Below are positions 35,226 to 46,600 of a DNA stretch of 64,000 bases, piece after piece. The position numbers and the translations under genes were made by a program. The stretch spans positions 3,171,928 through 3,235,927 of the forward strand of contig OX337235.1 in assembly GCA_946965045.2 (NCBI GenBank), written 5' to 3'. The notes beneath the pieces are model-generated. The model was given only the letters and a program-made list of their open reading frames with translations. It was not told the DNA's origin and did not search any database. Source of the stretch: Epithemia pelagica. Lineage: Eukaryota > Bacillariophyta > Bacillariophyceae > Surirellales > Surirellaceae. Within the stretch, counting starts at the first letter, position 1; every line of letters starts with the position of its first letter.

Positions 35226-35897
35226 TCATTTGGACAAGGTCGTAATATTGACGTCCGTCTGACCTTGTTGCATGGCAGCAATGGTATCTTGCCAATGGAC
35301 ACCATCAAAGGGTTGAATGACAAGGGTTGGAGGCGTCAATCGTTGGCCATTTTGCGTCCAATCGACGCAATGAATGGTAATCCCATAGCCATTGGGATTG
35401 GATCGTGGTCGATACCATGGCAAAATACCACAAACCTTGCAAAAGCGACGTTGAGCCGTACCTGTACCCCATTGATACAAGGTTGTAGCCTCCTCCAATC
35501 GAGCTTGCTGAATCCTCTCGTCATTTGGATGTTGATCTTTTACGATTGTCGTCATCTGCGTGCCGTTCGAGGGTGGTTCGTTTCTACTAGGGATGCAGGA
35601 GGGGATGTTGCTCGAAGAGTTGGTCGTCGTCCTTGGGTTCTTGTCGTGCTGTGGCGGCGACGTTGCTGGCATGTCCAACCAAAAATCTCGTTCCGGGACA
35701 ATCAAGTGAACATTACGACGCAGGGCACAATCGGAACAATTGCAATCCCAGGCAATCAAGGATGGCAATGTTTGGTTCTCGTCGTCATTGTTGCTTGCTG
35801 TGGAAGTAACATGACATTGAAATTTGCCTCGGACTCGACCACAGTGACACTGTACTCCAAAGATTTGCATGCCTTTGTCGTCTTCATTGTTGTTCAT
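35226..35897 (-). CDS. GFA / CENP-V family zinc protein
   Basis: 223 residues from the ATG at 35897 (MNNNEDDKGMQIF). The zinc-ligand pattern of the glutathione-dependent formaldehyde-activating (GFA) / centromere protein V fold is complete: CHCGRVRGKF near the start, DCNCSDCALR at about residue 55, and FCKVCGILPWYRP at about 160, preceded by LYQWGTGTAQRR. The Mss4-like fold of this family binds two zinc ions. Between the second and third sites is a long low-complexity insert (about residues 75-130, Pro/Ser/Asn-rich), unusual compared with ~120-150-residue bacterial members. No targeting signal is seen. The enzymatic role is uncertain, as many family members have unknown substrates. Confidence 0.85.
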   Translation of the reverse strand: MNNNEDDKGMQIFGVQCHCGRVRGKFQCHVTSTASNNDDENQTLPSLIAWDCNCSDCALRRNVHLIVPERDFWLDMPATSPPQHDKNPRTTTNSSSNIPSCIPSRNEPPSNGTQMTTIVKDQHPNDERIQQARLEEATTLYQWGTGTAQRRFCKVCGILPWYRPRSNPNGYGITIHCVDWTQNGQRLTPPTLVIQPFDGVHWQDTIAAMQQGQTDVNITTLSK

Positions 35898-37505
35898 GTT
35901 TTGTCTTTGCTCATTGTCGACAGAGCATTGGGAGAGGCGGACATTCTAGTTTCAGAAGTGTCAATCTTCTCGTTTCGTCCAGTGGCTTCCAAAGGCACCG
36001 AAGACAACACAAGGCCACCACAGAACAAAGGGGTTTGATTCGAATGTTCCGACAAGACGAAATTGAGAATATCTGTCCTGTCGACAAAAAAAATGAGAGG
36101 TCTTGCGTTGAAACAAAAATGAAGGTCGCTTATGGATCGCTTTTCATCTTGCAGAGCTCTTTCGAACTTTACTCGAAACAGCACGCAGAGGCAGAGACTC
36201 GGCGTGGAGCTCGAACGAAATCCTTGGAGCCCTTTGCCATGAAAGGACGTTGATCGAAGTGACACGATCTGAACCATTCTCGATGAGTAGTTCTTCGATC
36301 GAGCTCGATCGACGTCCCACGATTGAGAGAAAGTTCTTCGAGCGAGTTCGATAGAAATCGATAGGAACGGGACTACTTGTACTATGACTACTCTACTCCT
36401 ACAAGACAGACAATCGCTACGGCTGTTTTGGTGGACGCCATAGAGCTCGATGGAGTTCGTTTGAGCTTTTGGGATTTGGCTCGTTAGTTTTCGAGCGAGC
36501 TCGTTCGAACTCAGAGGACTGATCTTAATGGGACTATTCGGGGCTCGCGCGCGAATGCCGAAGCCGAAACCCATCAGAACACCGAACAGAATTTTCGGCA
36601 ATCGTTCGCAGGAGGTACTGTTGGCGATACAGTGGCTTCGGAGACCCACCACTGCCTTCCTGAATGACTCACGCGACTGACACGTTCAGTCGCGTAGAGG
36701 GCCGTTGGAGTTGGAGAGGTCCACACGCACGCACGAGATCGACTACCACGTGGTGGAACTCCAGAAAGTGCACGGTAATCTTCAATCGTTGACGTTCGCC
36801 GGCCTTGATCGCGACCGATCGCGAGCACGCCGTCGAAGGAGCCGTTTCGCGCTTCAAGTGCGACATTTTTACTTTAATCCGACGTTACAGTAGATAAGGA
36901 TTGCAGCTGCAATGACGTCATACTATCCTCGATCGTCAGTTGGATCGATGCGTGGAGAACCCGGAAGCTCTGAGAATTTTGAGGAGGTTGCCCCCGCAGC
37001 GCGCGACCACACGAATCTTGTGGTGTAGAGACCGTCGGAACTTGGAACACTCTCTGTCCGTACCGAGTGGATTTGCGAAGCCCGCGGGCAAAAGCCCTAA
37101 AAAAGACAGAAGACACACCGTATAGATTACGATTATTTACGATTCCTCCTCGCTTCTTGTTTTTCCTCGCACGTTTTTTCGCTTGGTTTGGCAACCACCC
37201 AATATCAACGACCACGTTGGTTGTAGGTGACGACAAGCCATCAGCATCTCTCTTCCAATCATCCTCCAAACCAAGCACAATCATCGCTCTCTTTTTGTTG
37301 CCTTCCTTTGGTACACACCACGTGTTGCCGTCTGGTTAGACATTAATTGCAACGGAAGCAACATTCCTCACACGGCAACGATTGCACCACCACCAAGATC
37401 GGTCGAGAGTTGGATTCTTTTCTCTTTGCTTTTTGATTTCTTGTTTGTTTCGAATCTCTCAAGACATAGCCACCAGTCGTTCTGGTTTCTTACTTGGAAG
37501 GAAGG
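35898..37505. other. Intergenic region with short palindromes
   Basis: No gene is supported, although a minus frame of 252 codons is open (35894-36652) and overlaps the GFA-like start. A perfect 10-bp inverted repeat with a 5-base spacer lies at 36671-36695 (arm ACGCGACTGA). A palindromic TGACGTCA, the consensus of CREB/bZIP-type factors, is near 36912-36919. Repeated GAGCTCGATCGA-type words occur around 36295-36510. Confidence 0.45.
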
Positions 37506-40500
37506 ATGGATCCAACCATGATGGACCGAAGAACCGAACCGCAAGACAATTGGCAAGCAACTTCTTCCTGGCTGGAAGATTCTTCTTCTTCTTCTCCAGG
37601 GATGCACTCTTCTTCTACTTCTCCGTTGCGAATTGTGGATGGACATGACTCGTCGGCACAACAACAGCAATTCGTTTCGGTTCTTTCCTCGCAACAACAA
37701 GAACATGAGCAACCACCGAAAAAGGAAGAACTTCCGCTTTTGGAATATCCAAATACGCTGATGGATGCTCCTATTGCGCCCTTGAAGCACGCTGCACCAA
37801 CGTCCATGGAAGGTTGTCAAGAAATCTTTGTCGGTGGTGGATGGGGAGGTGTCTACAGTTTTTATCGTCGCGTATTGGATGGCATGGTGCACAATCAAAG
37901 TGCCTCGCAGTATTGTTTGATGGTAGAAGGGGAGCGTTTGGGAGGTCGAACCTATTCGGTAACCGTACCCCGTCGGTATACCTCCTCGGATCAATTTGTG
38001 GTGGAAGTGGGACAAGATGGGCAGTTTTCGTCCAATTTACGATTGACTCATGATTTGATTACACAGCAATTGCAACTGACCACCGCCTGTGTCCACCCCG
38101 ATTGTGCGACACCCACCTGGTCCGACTTTAATCCTCTTTTGGGATATGCCAAAGAAGAAGAAGGAAGGCAGCGACTGGCTTGGTTTTTGCAAACGACCAA
38201 TTCCACGCAACTGACACCCTTTCGTCGCATTGTCGATGCTACGACTGGAGTACCCTTGGGCATGGAAACAGCCTTGGATCAAATGGTGGAAACGTGTCGT
38301 CTTTTGGGAGCACGTGTGTTTGACCATACCAAATTGGTTCAACTCCACGTGATTCGGCAACCAAGCACCCCGCAAAAGACGGTGGAACTCGTCTTTGAAC
38401 ATGCCAAGACGGGGCATCAAACCACCGTAACGAGTAGTAGTAGTAGTATTAGTGCTAGTCCGAGTGGCTTGGCGACCAAGAAAAAGGACTTGAAGATGAC
38501 GAAGAATGCGCAAGTGGTGGTGTTGAATCTCCCTCGTTCCGACTTGTTTCAAATCCAAGGTGTGGAAAAGGCCTTGTTGAATCCTCGTACGGCCAACATT
38601 TTGAAATGCCATGTGGACGATCCACCTTCGGCCGTCGTGGGACGTGACCGTGCCGTACAATTGTGGCATCAACACCAACAACAATTTCACGCCACGGCCG
38701 GCAAGGCCTACTTGTATTATCCACAGGCCTGGTGGAAGACTGCTTCCTTTTCCTCGCTCATGTCATCGTCCAACCACACAACCACTACATGGCCACTGCA
38801 AACCAATTCGGATTGGGACACAACAGCTCTGTGGGGTGGTGCCATTCAAACGCGACAAGGTGTCTTGCTCAAGGTGAATTGGCACAATGGACCGGTGGCA
38901 TGTTCGGGTGATGACAATGGCCAACACTGTCATGGATTTTTGGAAATATTTTCCTCCCCCTCGAGCAATGAAACCTTTTATTCCTCTCTTCCGGCCGCCA
39001 CTTTATGGGAAACGGACGACGACGACAACAAGAAGAAGAAGGATAAAGTGGACCCCCTCGGCATGGTATGGGTACAAGACAGTCCTCATGCCAAACAAGA
39101 ATTGGGATGGATTCATGAGGCATTAATGGAATCGCTGGCACCTCTTGTTGGGACCACGGAGTGGTCACACGAAGTAGAACCACCGGTGGGCTTGGTGGTG
39201 GGCATTTGGCAACGACCCGCCGACCATGACGACGACTACAAAAACAATAACAAGGGATGGACGAATCCTACCAAGGTAATTTACGATCCCAGTCTATCGG
39301 GAACCTTGGATCAAGCCTGTGGAGTACCTGGATTGACACCGGAATCCTATCAACGGACAGCCTTGCAACCCTTTGGGTTAAGCAATGGCGACGTGGATGG
39401 ACAGTTTTTGTTCTTGATTAACAATGACTTTGTCAGTACTCAAGCACAAGAGTATTATGGTGATTGGGCCGAAGAATCCTTGATTCAAGCCGAACGAGCC
39501 ATGCATATCATGGGAATGTCCTTGCCCGCTTGGTTGCAAACGGATTATAATTTGAGTCCCCGACATCACTCCCATGGTACAACCATTGTGTCCACAACAC
39601 CCTCCTCCGAGGGCATGTCCGATATAGTCACCTTGCTCTTGGTGTTAAGTGTCATTGTTTCGCTCATGGCCTTTGTCATGGAAGTAACACGTCGACGAGA
39701 ACCTCGTGTGGTGGATGTTCCCAAGAAACTACCCGGCAAGGATGACGCCGTCAAAAACACGGATGACGACGATGATGATGACGCTGACAAGGTGATTGTT
39801 ATGTCTTCGGCGGCTCACAAAAAGGGCTTGACATCAGGGCATGGAACAGCCATTTCCTATTTTGGTGAAGTGGATGAAACGGATTTGAATACGGAATTCA
39901 ATGCCGGATCCAAAGATGGTGGCACCGAAGAAGATGTCGACAGTGGCAGCAGCACGGAAGATCATTCGCATCGATTGAATTTGTTTCAATTGCACAATAT
40001 TGCCATTCCAGTCAGTTACTGTGTCTGTGGTACGACGGGTGGTATGTTTCGTACCTTCATGAATGTGTATCCCCTCGACATTGGGGCCAATGAAGCCCAG
40101 CAGACGACGTTCATGACCCTGGCAGCCTTGCCGGCTACCTTTAAGATTTTGTACGGTTTCACGTCCGATACAAACCCCCTGTTTGGATATCGTCGCAAAC
40201 CGTACTTGTTTTTGGGTTGGTTGACTGCGTCGGCCGGCATGTGGTGGCTGCTCATGACATCGGACTTGAGCCTACAACGAGAAGAACAAACGATTCTTGA
40301 AATTGATGAAAATGGTGTGGAACATGAAGAGACTCATCAGGTAGTTATTGTGCCGGAGAATGCACCAAGCCTCTTTCGGTTGTGTTGCTGTTTCTTTTTG
40401 TACGGCTTTGGTATGTGGTTTGCCAATGCCATGGCCGATGCCTTGGTTGCCGAAAAGGCCAAGTTTGAACCCGAAGCTGTACGAGGATCCTTGCAATCGA

Positions 40501-41459
40501 CGTGTTACCTCATGCGATTCTTTGGACTCATGGTGGCGGCTCCGGTTTCGACCTTTTTGTATTCCAAGGTGGGACCTCAAGTGATTGTCCAATGCATTGC
40601 CGTTATTCCATGCTTTGTACTACCACTCACTTGGTGGTTGGCCGAGGTTCAAGTAGCGGTCCGACCAGTCAAGGAACAATGTATGGAAATTTGGAGAACC
40701 GTGTGTTCACGGTCCGTGTGGGAACCCATGGCCTTTTTGTACTTGTTCAATGTCTTACAAGTCAGCAATGCGGCCTGGCGTCAATTCCTGGTCACTGTCC
40801 TGGGATTTTCTCCCGCCAACCTCAATACTCTGTTGGTGGTATCCTATGTCTTGGTCTACTTGGGCACTACCTTGTACAAGTATTGCTTGCTACATACCAG
40901 TTGGAGATTGATCTATCAGTGTTGTCTGGTCTTGAATCTTATATTCTCGTCATTGCAACTCCTCCTTATTCGAGGCCACACGTTTGGTATATCTCCTTTC
41001 CTCTTTGCCTTGGGCGACGACGCCTTTGCCGAATTTCTCAATGGTATTCAATTCCTACCGGCCGTGGTCATGATGGTATCTCTCTGTCCCACTGGGTCAG
41101 AGGGTGTCAGCTATGCCATGTTTACAACCGTCATGCATTCGTCGCATCAGATATCCAACGCTATCAGTTCCTTGTTGCTGGCCATTTGGGATGTGAGCAA
41201 GGAGACGCTATCACGAGGCGAATTGGATGGAATGTTCAATTTGTCGCTCTTGACGACCGCCATTCAGTTTTCTCCCCTCTTGTTCTTGCATTGGTTACCT
41301 CATGGACGCAAAGAATTGGAAGAGCTGTCATTGCGACCCTTTTCGGGCAGTGCCATTGGTGGAGGAGTCTTTTTGTCTGTTCTCTTTGGTTCCATGACCT
41401 TGACCGTGTTTGTTTCCGTCATGAACATTGCTCGACCGGGATGGGCGGGTGAATCATGA
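37506..41459 (+). CDS. Amine-oxidase-like / folate-biopterin transporter fusion, intronless copy
   Basis: 1317 residues from the ATG at 37506 (MDPTMMDRRTE); an in-frame TAG lies 39 bp upstream. After a Ser/Gln-rich leader, a dinucleotide-binding start (EIFVGGGWGGVYSFYRR, about residue 105) and the flavin amine-oxidase signature ERLGGRTYS are followed by a ~550-residue domain ending in GDWAEESLIQAERAM, like the amine oxidase C-terminus. One membrane helix follows (about 700-720, LLLVLSVIVSLMAFV), then an acidic linker. From about 825 to the end it resembles the folate-biopterin transporter (BT1) family: YPLDIGANEAQQ, ILYGFTSDTNP-GYRRKPY and GMWFANAMADALVAEKA. The oxidase part is probably on the non-cytosolic side. 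Substrates are unknown. A paralogue lies convergently at 43693-48295. Confidence 0.8.
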   Translation: MDPTMMDRRTEPQDNWQATSSWLEDSSSSSPGMHSSSTSPLRIVDGHDSSAQQQQFVSVLSSQQQEHEQPPKKEELPLLEYPNTLMDAPIAPLKHAAPTSMEGCQEIFVGGGWGGVYSFYRRVLDGMVHNQSASQYCLMVEGERLGGRTYSVTVPRRYTSSDQFVVEVGQDGQFSSNLRLTHDLITQQLQLTTACVHPDCATPTWSDFNPLLGYAKEEEGRQRLAWFLQTTNSTQLTPFRRIVDATTGVPLGMETALDQMVETCRLLGARVFDHTKLVQLHVIRQPSTPQKTVELVFEHAKTGHQTTVTSSSSSISASPSGLATKKKDLKMTKNAQVVVLNLPRSDLFQIQGVEKALLNPRTANILKCHVDDPPSAVVGRDRAVQLWHQHQQQFHATAGKAYLYYPQAWWKTASFSSLMSSSNHTTTTWPLQTNSDWDTTALWGGAIQTRQGVLLKVNWHNGPVACSGDDNGQHCHGFLEIFSSPSSNETFYSSLPAATLWETDDDDNKKKKDKVDPLGMVWVQDSPHAKQELGWIHEALMESLAPLVGTTEWSHEVEPPVGLVVGIWQRPADHDDDYKNNNKGWTNPTKVIYDPSLSGTLDQACGVPGLTPESYQRTALQPFGLSNGDVDGQFLFLINNDFVSTQAQEYYGDWAEESLIQAERAMHIMGMSLPAWLQTDYNLSPRHHSHGTTIVSTTPSSEGMSDIVTLLLVLSVIVSLMAFVMEVTRRREPRVVDVPKKLPGKDDAVKNTDDDDDDDADKVIVMSSAAHKKGLTSGHGTAISYFGEVDETDLNTEFNAGSKDGGTEEDVDSGSSTEDHSHRLNLFQLHNIAIPVSYCVCGTTGGMFRTFMNVYPLDIGANEAQQTTFMTLAALPATFKILYGFTSDTNPLFGYRRKPYLFLGWLTASAGMWWLLMTSDLSLQREEQTILEIDENGVEHEETHQVVIVPENAPSLFRLCCCFFLYGFGMWFANAMADALVAEKAKFEPEAVRGSLQSTCYLMRFFGLMVAAPVSTFLYSKVGPQVIVQCIAVIPCFVLPLTWWLAEVQVAVRPVKEQCMEIWRTVCSRSVWEPMAFLYLFNVLQVSNAAWRQFLVTVLGFSPANLNTLLVVSYVLVYLGTTLYKYCLLHTSWRLIYQCCLVLNLIFSSLQLLLIRGHTFGISPFLFALGDDAFAEFLNGIQFLPAVVMMVSLCPTGSEGVSYAMFTTVMHSSHQISNAISSLLLAIWDVSKETLSRGELDGMFNLSLLTTAIQFSPLLFLHWLPHGRKELEELSLRPFSGSAIGGGVFLSVLFGSMTLTVFVSVMNIARPGWAGES

Positions 41460-42055
41460 GCAACCGCAGCACTCGTGAGGGGAGACAACCGACGCGACAC
41501 ACACACAAGTGCCAGGCATGGCCACGGACCGCCGCAGATCCGATCCATTCTGTACAGTATACAACCAACACAGGAAACAACACCATCGCAGCTACCGCGC
41601 GCGCAAGATTTGAAACATGAAAACACACACACACACACTTACAAAAACATGGACTAGCATTTACATGAAGAATGAAAAAGATACACGTTATGATGACAGA
41701 GCAGAATCGTTTAAGATAAGATAAAGAAAGGAGATTCCATTTGTATGCTAGGATCACAATCTATTATTTGTCACCGTATCATTGGCGTTTCGCACATCGG
41801 ACGAAGAACCAAGAAACTCGATATGGGAGTGAACGCAAACTACACAATACCTCTATCTAGACTAGCTACTCTCTATGTCGGCGTAGATTTTGAATTTTTT
41901 AAAAGTCCGGACTCTGACATCATCGACACAGCATGTCGTCGGATCTTTTGTTCGCCCCGACTGTGTCATCATTGTCATTGTCATTGTGCTCATCTCTGTG
42001 GTTACCTTCATTCAAACGTAAGACACCAATACAAGACAACCAATAGCGGAACAAC
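41460..42055. other. Intergenic region
   Basis: It holds an AC microsatellite (about 41619-41638) and the promoter of the SnoaL-like gene. No other feature is seen. Confidence 0.45.
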
Positions 42056-42841
42056 ATGCTGTCATCCAAGGTTTTGTTGTTCGTGATTGCGGGCTGTTCG
42101 GTCCAGTCGGCGACTTGCTTTCGGCCATCCACTGCGGGTGTCCAGCAGCCTGTCCACACTCCTGGTGTGGAATTGTCGGCTGAGGCGGTGTCCTCTCCAT
42201 CCGTGGCCAGCAGTCGAAAAGAATTTTTGAATGAAACCTCCTTGTTGTCACCGGAAACCAATACCTTTGCCATTCCACCGGAACAGCTGGTAGAACGTGC
42301 CAAGGAAATCTTGGCCCCTCCCATTCGATTGGGAACGCAAGACGACGGGGAATGTTTGGCCGAGAATTTTGAATTTTGTGCCGCCGTCGTGGGGCCAATT
42401 GGACGCGACGAATACATTCAAGCCTTGGCGTCGTTTCGTTTGGAGGATTGTTTTGAATTGACGCCCAACTTTTATGGCTTTTCCGTCGATCCCTTGCAAC
42501 CCAACCGTGTCTGGTTCTTTAATCGCGTCCAGGCCACACACAGCAAGGCCGCCTTTCTGGGTGCCAAACCCACGGGCAAGGAAATTATCTGTCCCCCGCA
42601 AGTGCATCACATGGATTTGAATGAGGAAGGAAAGGTGGTGGAATATGGCTTTTATACAGCCGATCGACGACAAGGCAATACGGGCGGATTGGGTGGCGCC
42701 TTTGCCTTTATGTACGGTGTGGGCAAACCCTTGCCCATTCCCGAATGCCGACCCTACAAACGCTCGTGGCAATTCCGAGTCTTGAATCTGTTGGGATGGT
42801 TGGGACGACGCCTCCAGAAAAACAAGGAACAAGCCAAATAA
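42056..42841 (+). CDS. SnoaL-like (NTF2-fold) protein, probably plastid-targeted
   Basis: 261 residues from the ATG at 42056. The N-terminus MLSSKVLLFVIAGCSVQSA is a signal peptide, and the following TCFRPSTAG has Phe close after the predicted cleavage site and a basic/hydroxylated stretch, as in diatom plastid presequences (ASAFAP-like, imperfect). The mature part contains DDGECLAENFEFCAAVVGPI, FYGFSVDPLQPNRVWFFNR, PPQVHHMDLNEEGKVVEYGF and QGNTGGLGGAFAFMYGVGKP. This layout is typical of SnoaL-like, NTF2-fold proteins that I associate with stramenopile-specific families. Catalytic activity is not predictable. It is nested between the two fusion genes and on the plus strand. Confidence 0.7.
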   Translation: MLSSKVLLFVIAGCSVQSATCFRPSTAGVQQPVHTPGVELSAEAVSSPSVASSRKEFLNETSLLSPETNTFAIPPEQLVERAKEILAPPIRLGTQDDGECLAENFEFCAAVVGPIGRDEYIQALASFRLEDCFELTPNFYGFSVDPLQPNRVWFFNRVQATHSKAAFLGAKPTGKEIICPPQVHHMDLNEEGKVVEYGFYTADRRQGNTGGLGGAFAFMYGVGKPLPIPECRPYKRSWQFRVLNLLGWLGRRLQKNKEQAK

Positions 42842-43692
42842 CGGAGTGTGTTTCATATAGTAGTCCAATGGAGATCTGGTGTGGATTAAGTTAAGGACAA
42901 CCACACCATTCTATAATTCATGACGCAAACAGCGACAATGATCCCATTATAGATATATGCGTTGTGAGCCTTGCACTACATTGTTCGATTCAAATACCTG
43001 GTTCAGTGTCTTTGCGTTCCCAGGGCTAGAAATGGATTTGTCCAAAGTGGTTGTAAGGCGAAATGAGCCATGCCACAAGGACAGTATGCGCTCGAACGAG
43101 AAGATTTTATGCTACCTACTCGCCATTCGGGTTTCCCGAGTGACGCATGATCATGCATGTCTCGCATGTGTCGAGGAATACTCTCCTCCAGATTTTCCTG
43201 TCATGACTACAACCTCCCATTTGCCGATCGGCTCGGAGCTTGAACTACTTTCCGATGTTATTACTGTGAAACTTGAAGTCAACTTGATTTCGTTCTTGAC
43301 AATGCGTTGCGCCACGAGCAACCATTGTATCGGTAGTTCGGCTGGCACAAGAGTAGGTATTCCTTTGAATGGTGTGGTATCCCCACTAGTTGCTTGAGAG
43401 AAGGGCTTCCTACATGGCTATCGCTGAGACTGCAGTTTCTGTTCAATCTCTAGAGTGTTATGTCCTTAGTAGTGTTCTGTTTGTTTTGGTATTTGCTGTT
43501 TGTATACATGTATAGTAAATTGTTTTCGTTTCGTGTTGTTGTATGTTCGTTTGTTGGTCAGTCTGTCGATTGCGTTTCCTTGTTGTGCTCCTCCTTCATG
43601 CGTTGGGTGTATCCGTTGGCATTTGGCATGCATGCATTAGCCACCAGTGTTTCACATAGCGCGCGCGTGTGCGTAGACATGGAGCTTGTTTG
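42842..43692. other. Intergenic region, nothing recognised
   Basis: A plus frame (42957-43397) is open but shows no domain or good start. The region includes the 3' flank of the convergent second fusion gene. Confidence 0.4.
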
Positions 43693-46600
43693 TTAGGATC
43701 CCCCCGCCCATCCAGGACGTGTAATGTTCAATATCGATACCAGTAACGTAATGGTCATGGAACCAAAAAGGACTGTCAAAAATATTCTTCCACCCAAGGC
43801 ACTGCCAGAATAGGGCCGTGACGCCAGTTCTTCCAATTCTTTCCGACCATGAGGTAACCAATGCATAAAGCACAAGGGAGAAAACTGGACCAATGACGTC
43901 AACAGTGACAGTTTAAACTGAAAACACATTAACAAAGCAAAGCAGACAAAAGACGACCGAAGCGTTAGAGAAATGGCCTCCCATAGTTGGACGACACCAC
44001 ACCAAGCGTGGCAAGAAACGAAATCAAACAACATACCATTCCATTCAGTTTCCCTTGTTCCATAGTTTCCTTGCTCACGTCCCAAATACCCAACAATAGA
44101 GAACTGATGGAGTTGGATATCATCCATGATGAATTCATGACTGGTACATACAAGGAAGAAAACAGATCAAAAAGTGAGTGTGGGCTTCATCCAACAGTCA
44201 GTATCACAAGTGATCGGGAAGATTTACCTGTCGTGAAAGTTGCGTAGCTCACGCCTAAAACAAAAGCATTGCAAAAGTTCGTGAAGACAAGTCATAAGAA
44301 CCGTGAGACGTGAATCAACATGGGAGCCAAAGATCGCACGAAATTAGTAGGTCTTCTCTCGTACCTTCAGATCCCGTTGGACACAGCGAGACCATCATGA
44401 TCACGGCAGGAAGGAACTGAATCCCATTCAAAAACTCGGCAAAAGCGTCATCTCCCAAGGCAAAGAGAAAGGGTGAAATACCAAAGGTATGTCCGCGAAT
44501 CAAGAGCAACTGCATGGACGACAAGATAAGATTTAACACTAAACATCCTTGATAAATCAATCGCCAACTGGTATGAAGCAAGCAATACTTGTACAGCATG
44601 GTCCCCAAATACACCAGTACATAGGATACCACCAGAAGTGTGTTGAGATTGGCAGGTGTGAAATGCAATACCGTCACCAGGAATTGACGCCAGGCCGCAT
44701 TGCTCATTTGCAACAGATTGAACAAGTACATAAAGGCCATGGGTTCCCATACCGACCGAGAACATACAGTGCGCCAAATCTCGTCACATTGCTCCTTGAC
44801 GGGTTTTACAGTCACCCGCGGTTCCGCCAAGATGTACAAGAGCGGCAACACCAAACACGGTACCCATACCAAGCATTGAACAATGATTTGCGGGCCGACC
44901 CGAGAATACAAAAAGGTCGAAATGGGAGCCGAAACCATGAGTCCAAAGAAACGCATGAGGTAACAAGTCGATTGCAAGGTCCCTCGTACAGCTTCTGGTT
45001 CATACTTGGCTTTTTCGGCAACCAGTGCATCGGTCATGGCATTGGCAAACCACATGCCAAATCCAAAAAGGAAGAAGCATGTACTCAATTGCAACAAACT
45101 CGGAGCATTGTCCGGAACAATGACAATGTCACGCATGTCTTGCTCATGTTCTTGTCCTTCCATCAGTTCGCCTTCTCCTAACCCTCCGTCTGCTTCGTCT
45201 GTTACGACTCGTCGTTCTCGTACCAAGGTCAAGTCACTTGTGGCCAACAGAGACAACATTGTCATGGAGGCCAAGAACCAACCCAAAAAGAGGTAAGGTT
45301 TACGACGATATCCCATAATGGGATTGGTGTCGGAAGTGAACCCGTACAAGATTTTAAAGGCGGCCGGAAGCGCTGCCAACGTGGCACAGGTGGTCTGTTG
45401 TGCTTCATTGGCACCAATATCCAATGGATAGACATTGAGAAAAGTCCGAAACATTCCGGCCGATGTGCCTCCCACCCAATAACTGACTGGAATGGCCAGA
45501 TTCTGCCATCGCCATAAATTCAAGGCATCCTTCCGCACCGCATCGAGTTCTTCCTCACTGGGTCCCTCACCGTCCTCTTCCTCTTCTTCTGCCGTGTCGC
45601 CCTTTTCTGGTTCAGCTCCTCCCTCCACCAAGAGGTTATTCCTTGACTTTTTGGAACTACTATCATCCCGTGTCAGATCCATGCCATCAACATCACCAAA
45701 GAAGGAGACAATGGAACGACCTTGTGGCTTGATCTTTTGTGATTTGGCTTCTTGTTCCTTTTCTGTTTTTTCTTGTTGTTGTTCCTCCGGAATGGCATCG
45801 GCATTCCAGTGCAACAATTGATCTGCATCCTGTGCCGCGGCACGGCTATACTTTTTATTATTTCCCGGTCGTCGTCTCCATACTTCATAGACAAACAAAC
45901 CCAGAGACAAGGCGACGATGGATCCCAAGGCTGCCACGGAGGCAATCGTCATGCCCGGTACGGGTGTTTTCCGGGTCAAGAATTGTGCGGGATGGACGAC
46001 ATGACGTTGATAATAGTCGGCACTTTTCAACCAGGCTGGTTTCGGTGTCCCCAACAAGTACATGGCACGTTCGGCTTGCATCAAGGATTCTTCGGCCCAA
46101 TCCCCCATGGAATGACGAACATTGGTACAAACAAAGTCATTGTTGACGACAAAAATGCGCGGTGTTTCGGATACTTGAGTGTTGGTTTTCGTCATGGTCA
46201 TGAGATTGCGACGACGACGGTTCGTCGTCGTGGTGCTGTCGTCGTCGTCGGGTTCCATGACGGCCGACAATGGTTGGACATGAAAGGGTTGCAAGACGGT
46301 ATGTCGATAGGTTTCTTCCGTCAATCCAGCGACACCGCCACAGGCTTGATCGGGTGGACCGGACATGGAAGGTTCATACAAGACCTTGGTGGGATCCGTC
46401 CATCCAACACCGAGTGGATGCTGGTCGTATCGAGGATTGGGACGTTGCCAAATGCCCACCACCATACCCGTGGGAGGTTCTACCAAGGACCGAGCTTGTT
46501 GCAATTCACTTGTGGCATTCCAAAGGGGTGCCAGGGATTCCATGAGAGCCGCATGGACCAATCCCAATTCCACTCGGGCATGGGGACTGTCTTGGACCCA

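Noticed and set aside
35894-36652. 252-codon minus-strand frame overlapping the GFA-like gene start
   Set aside because: No domain, odd composition and no good start; probably promoter sequence that is open by chance.
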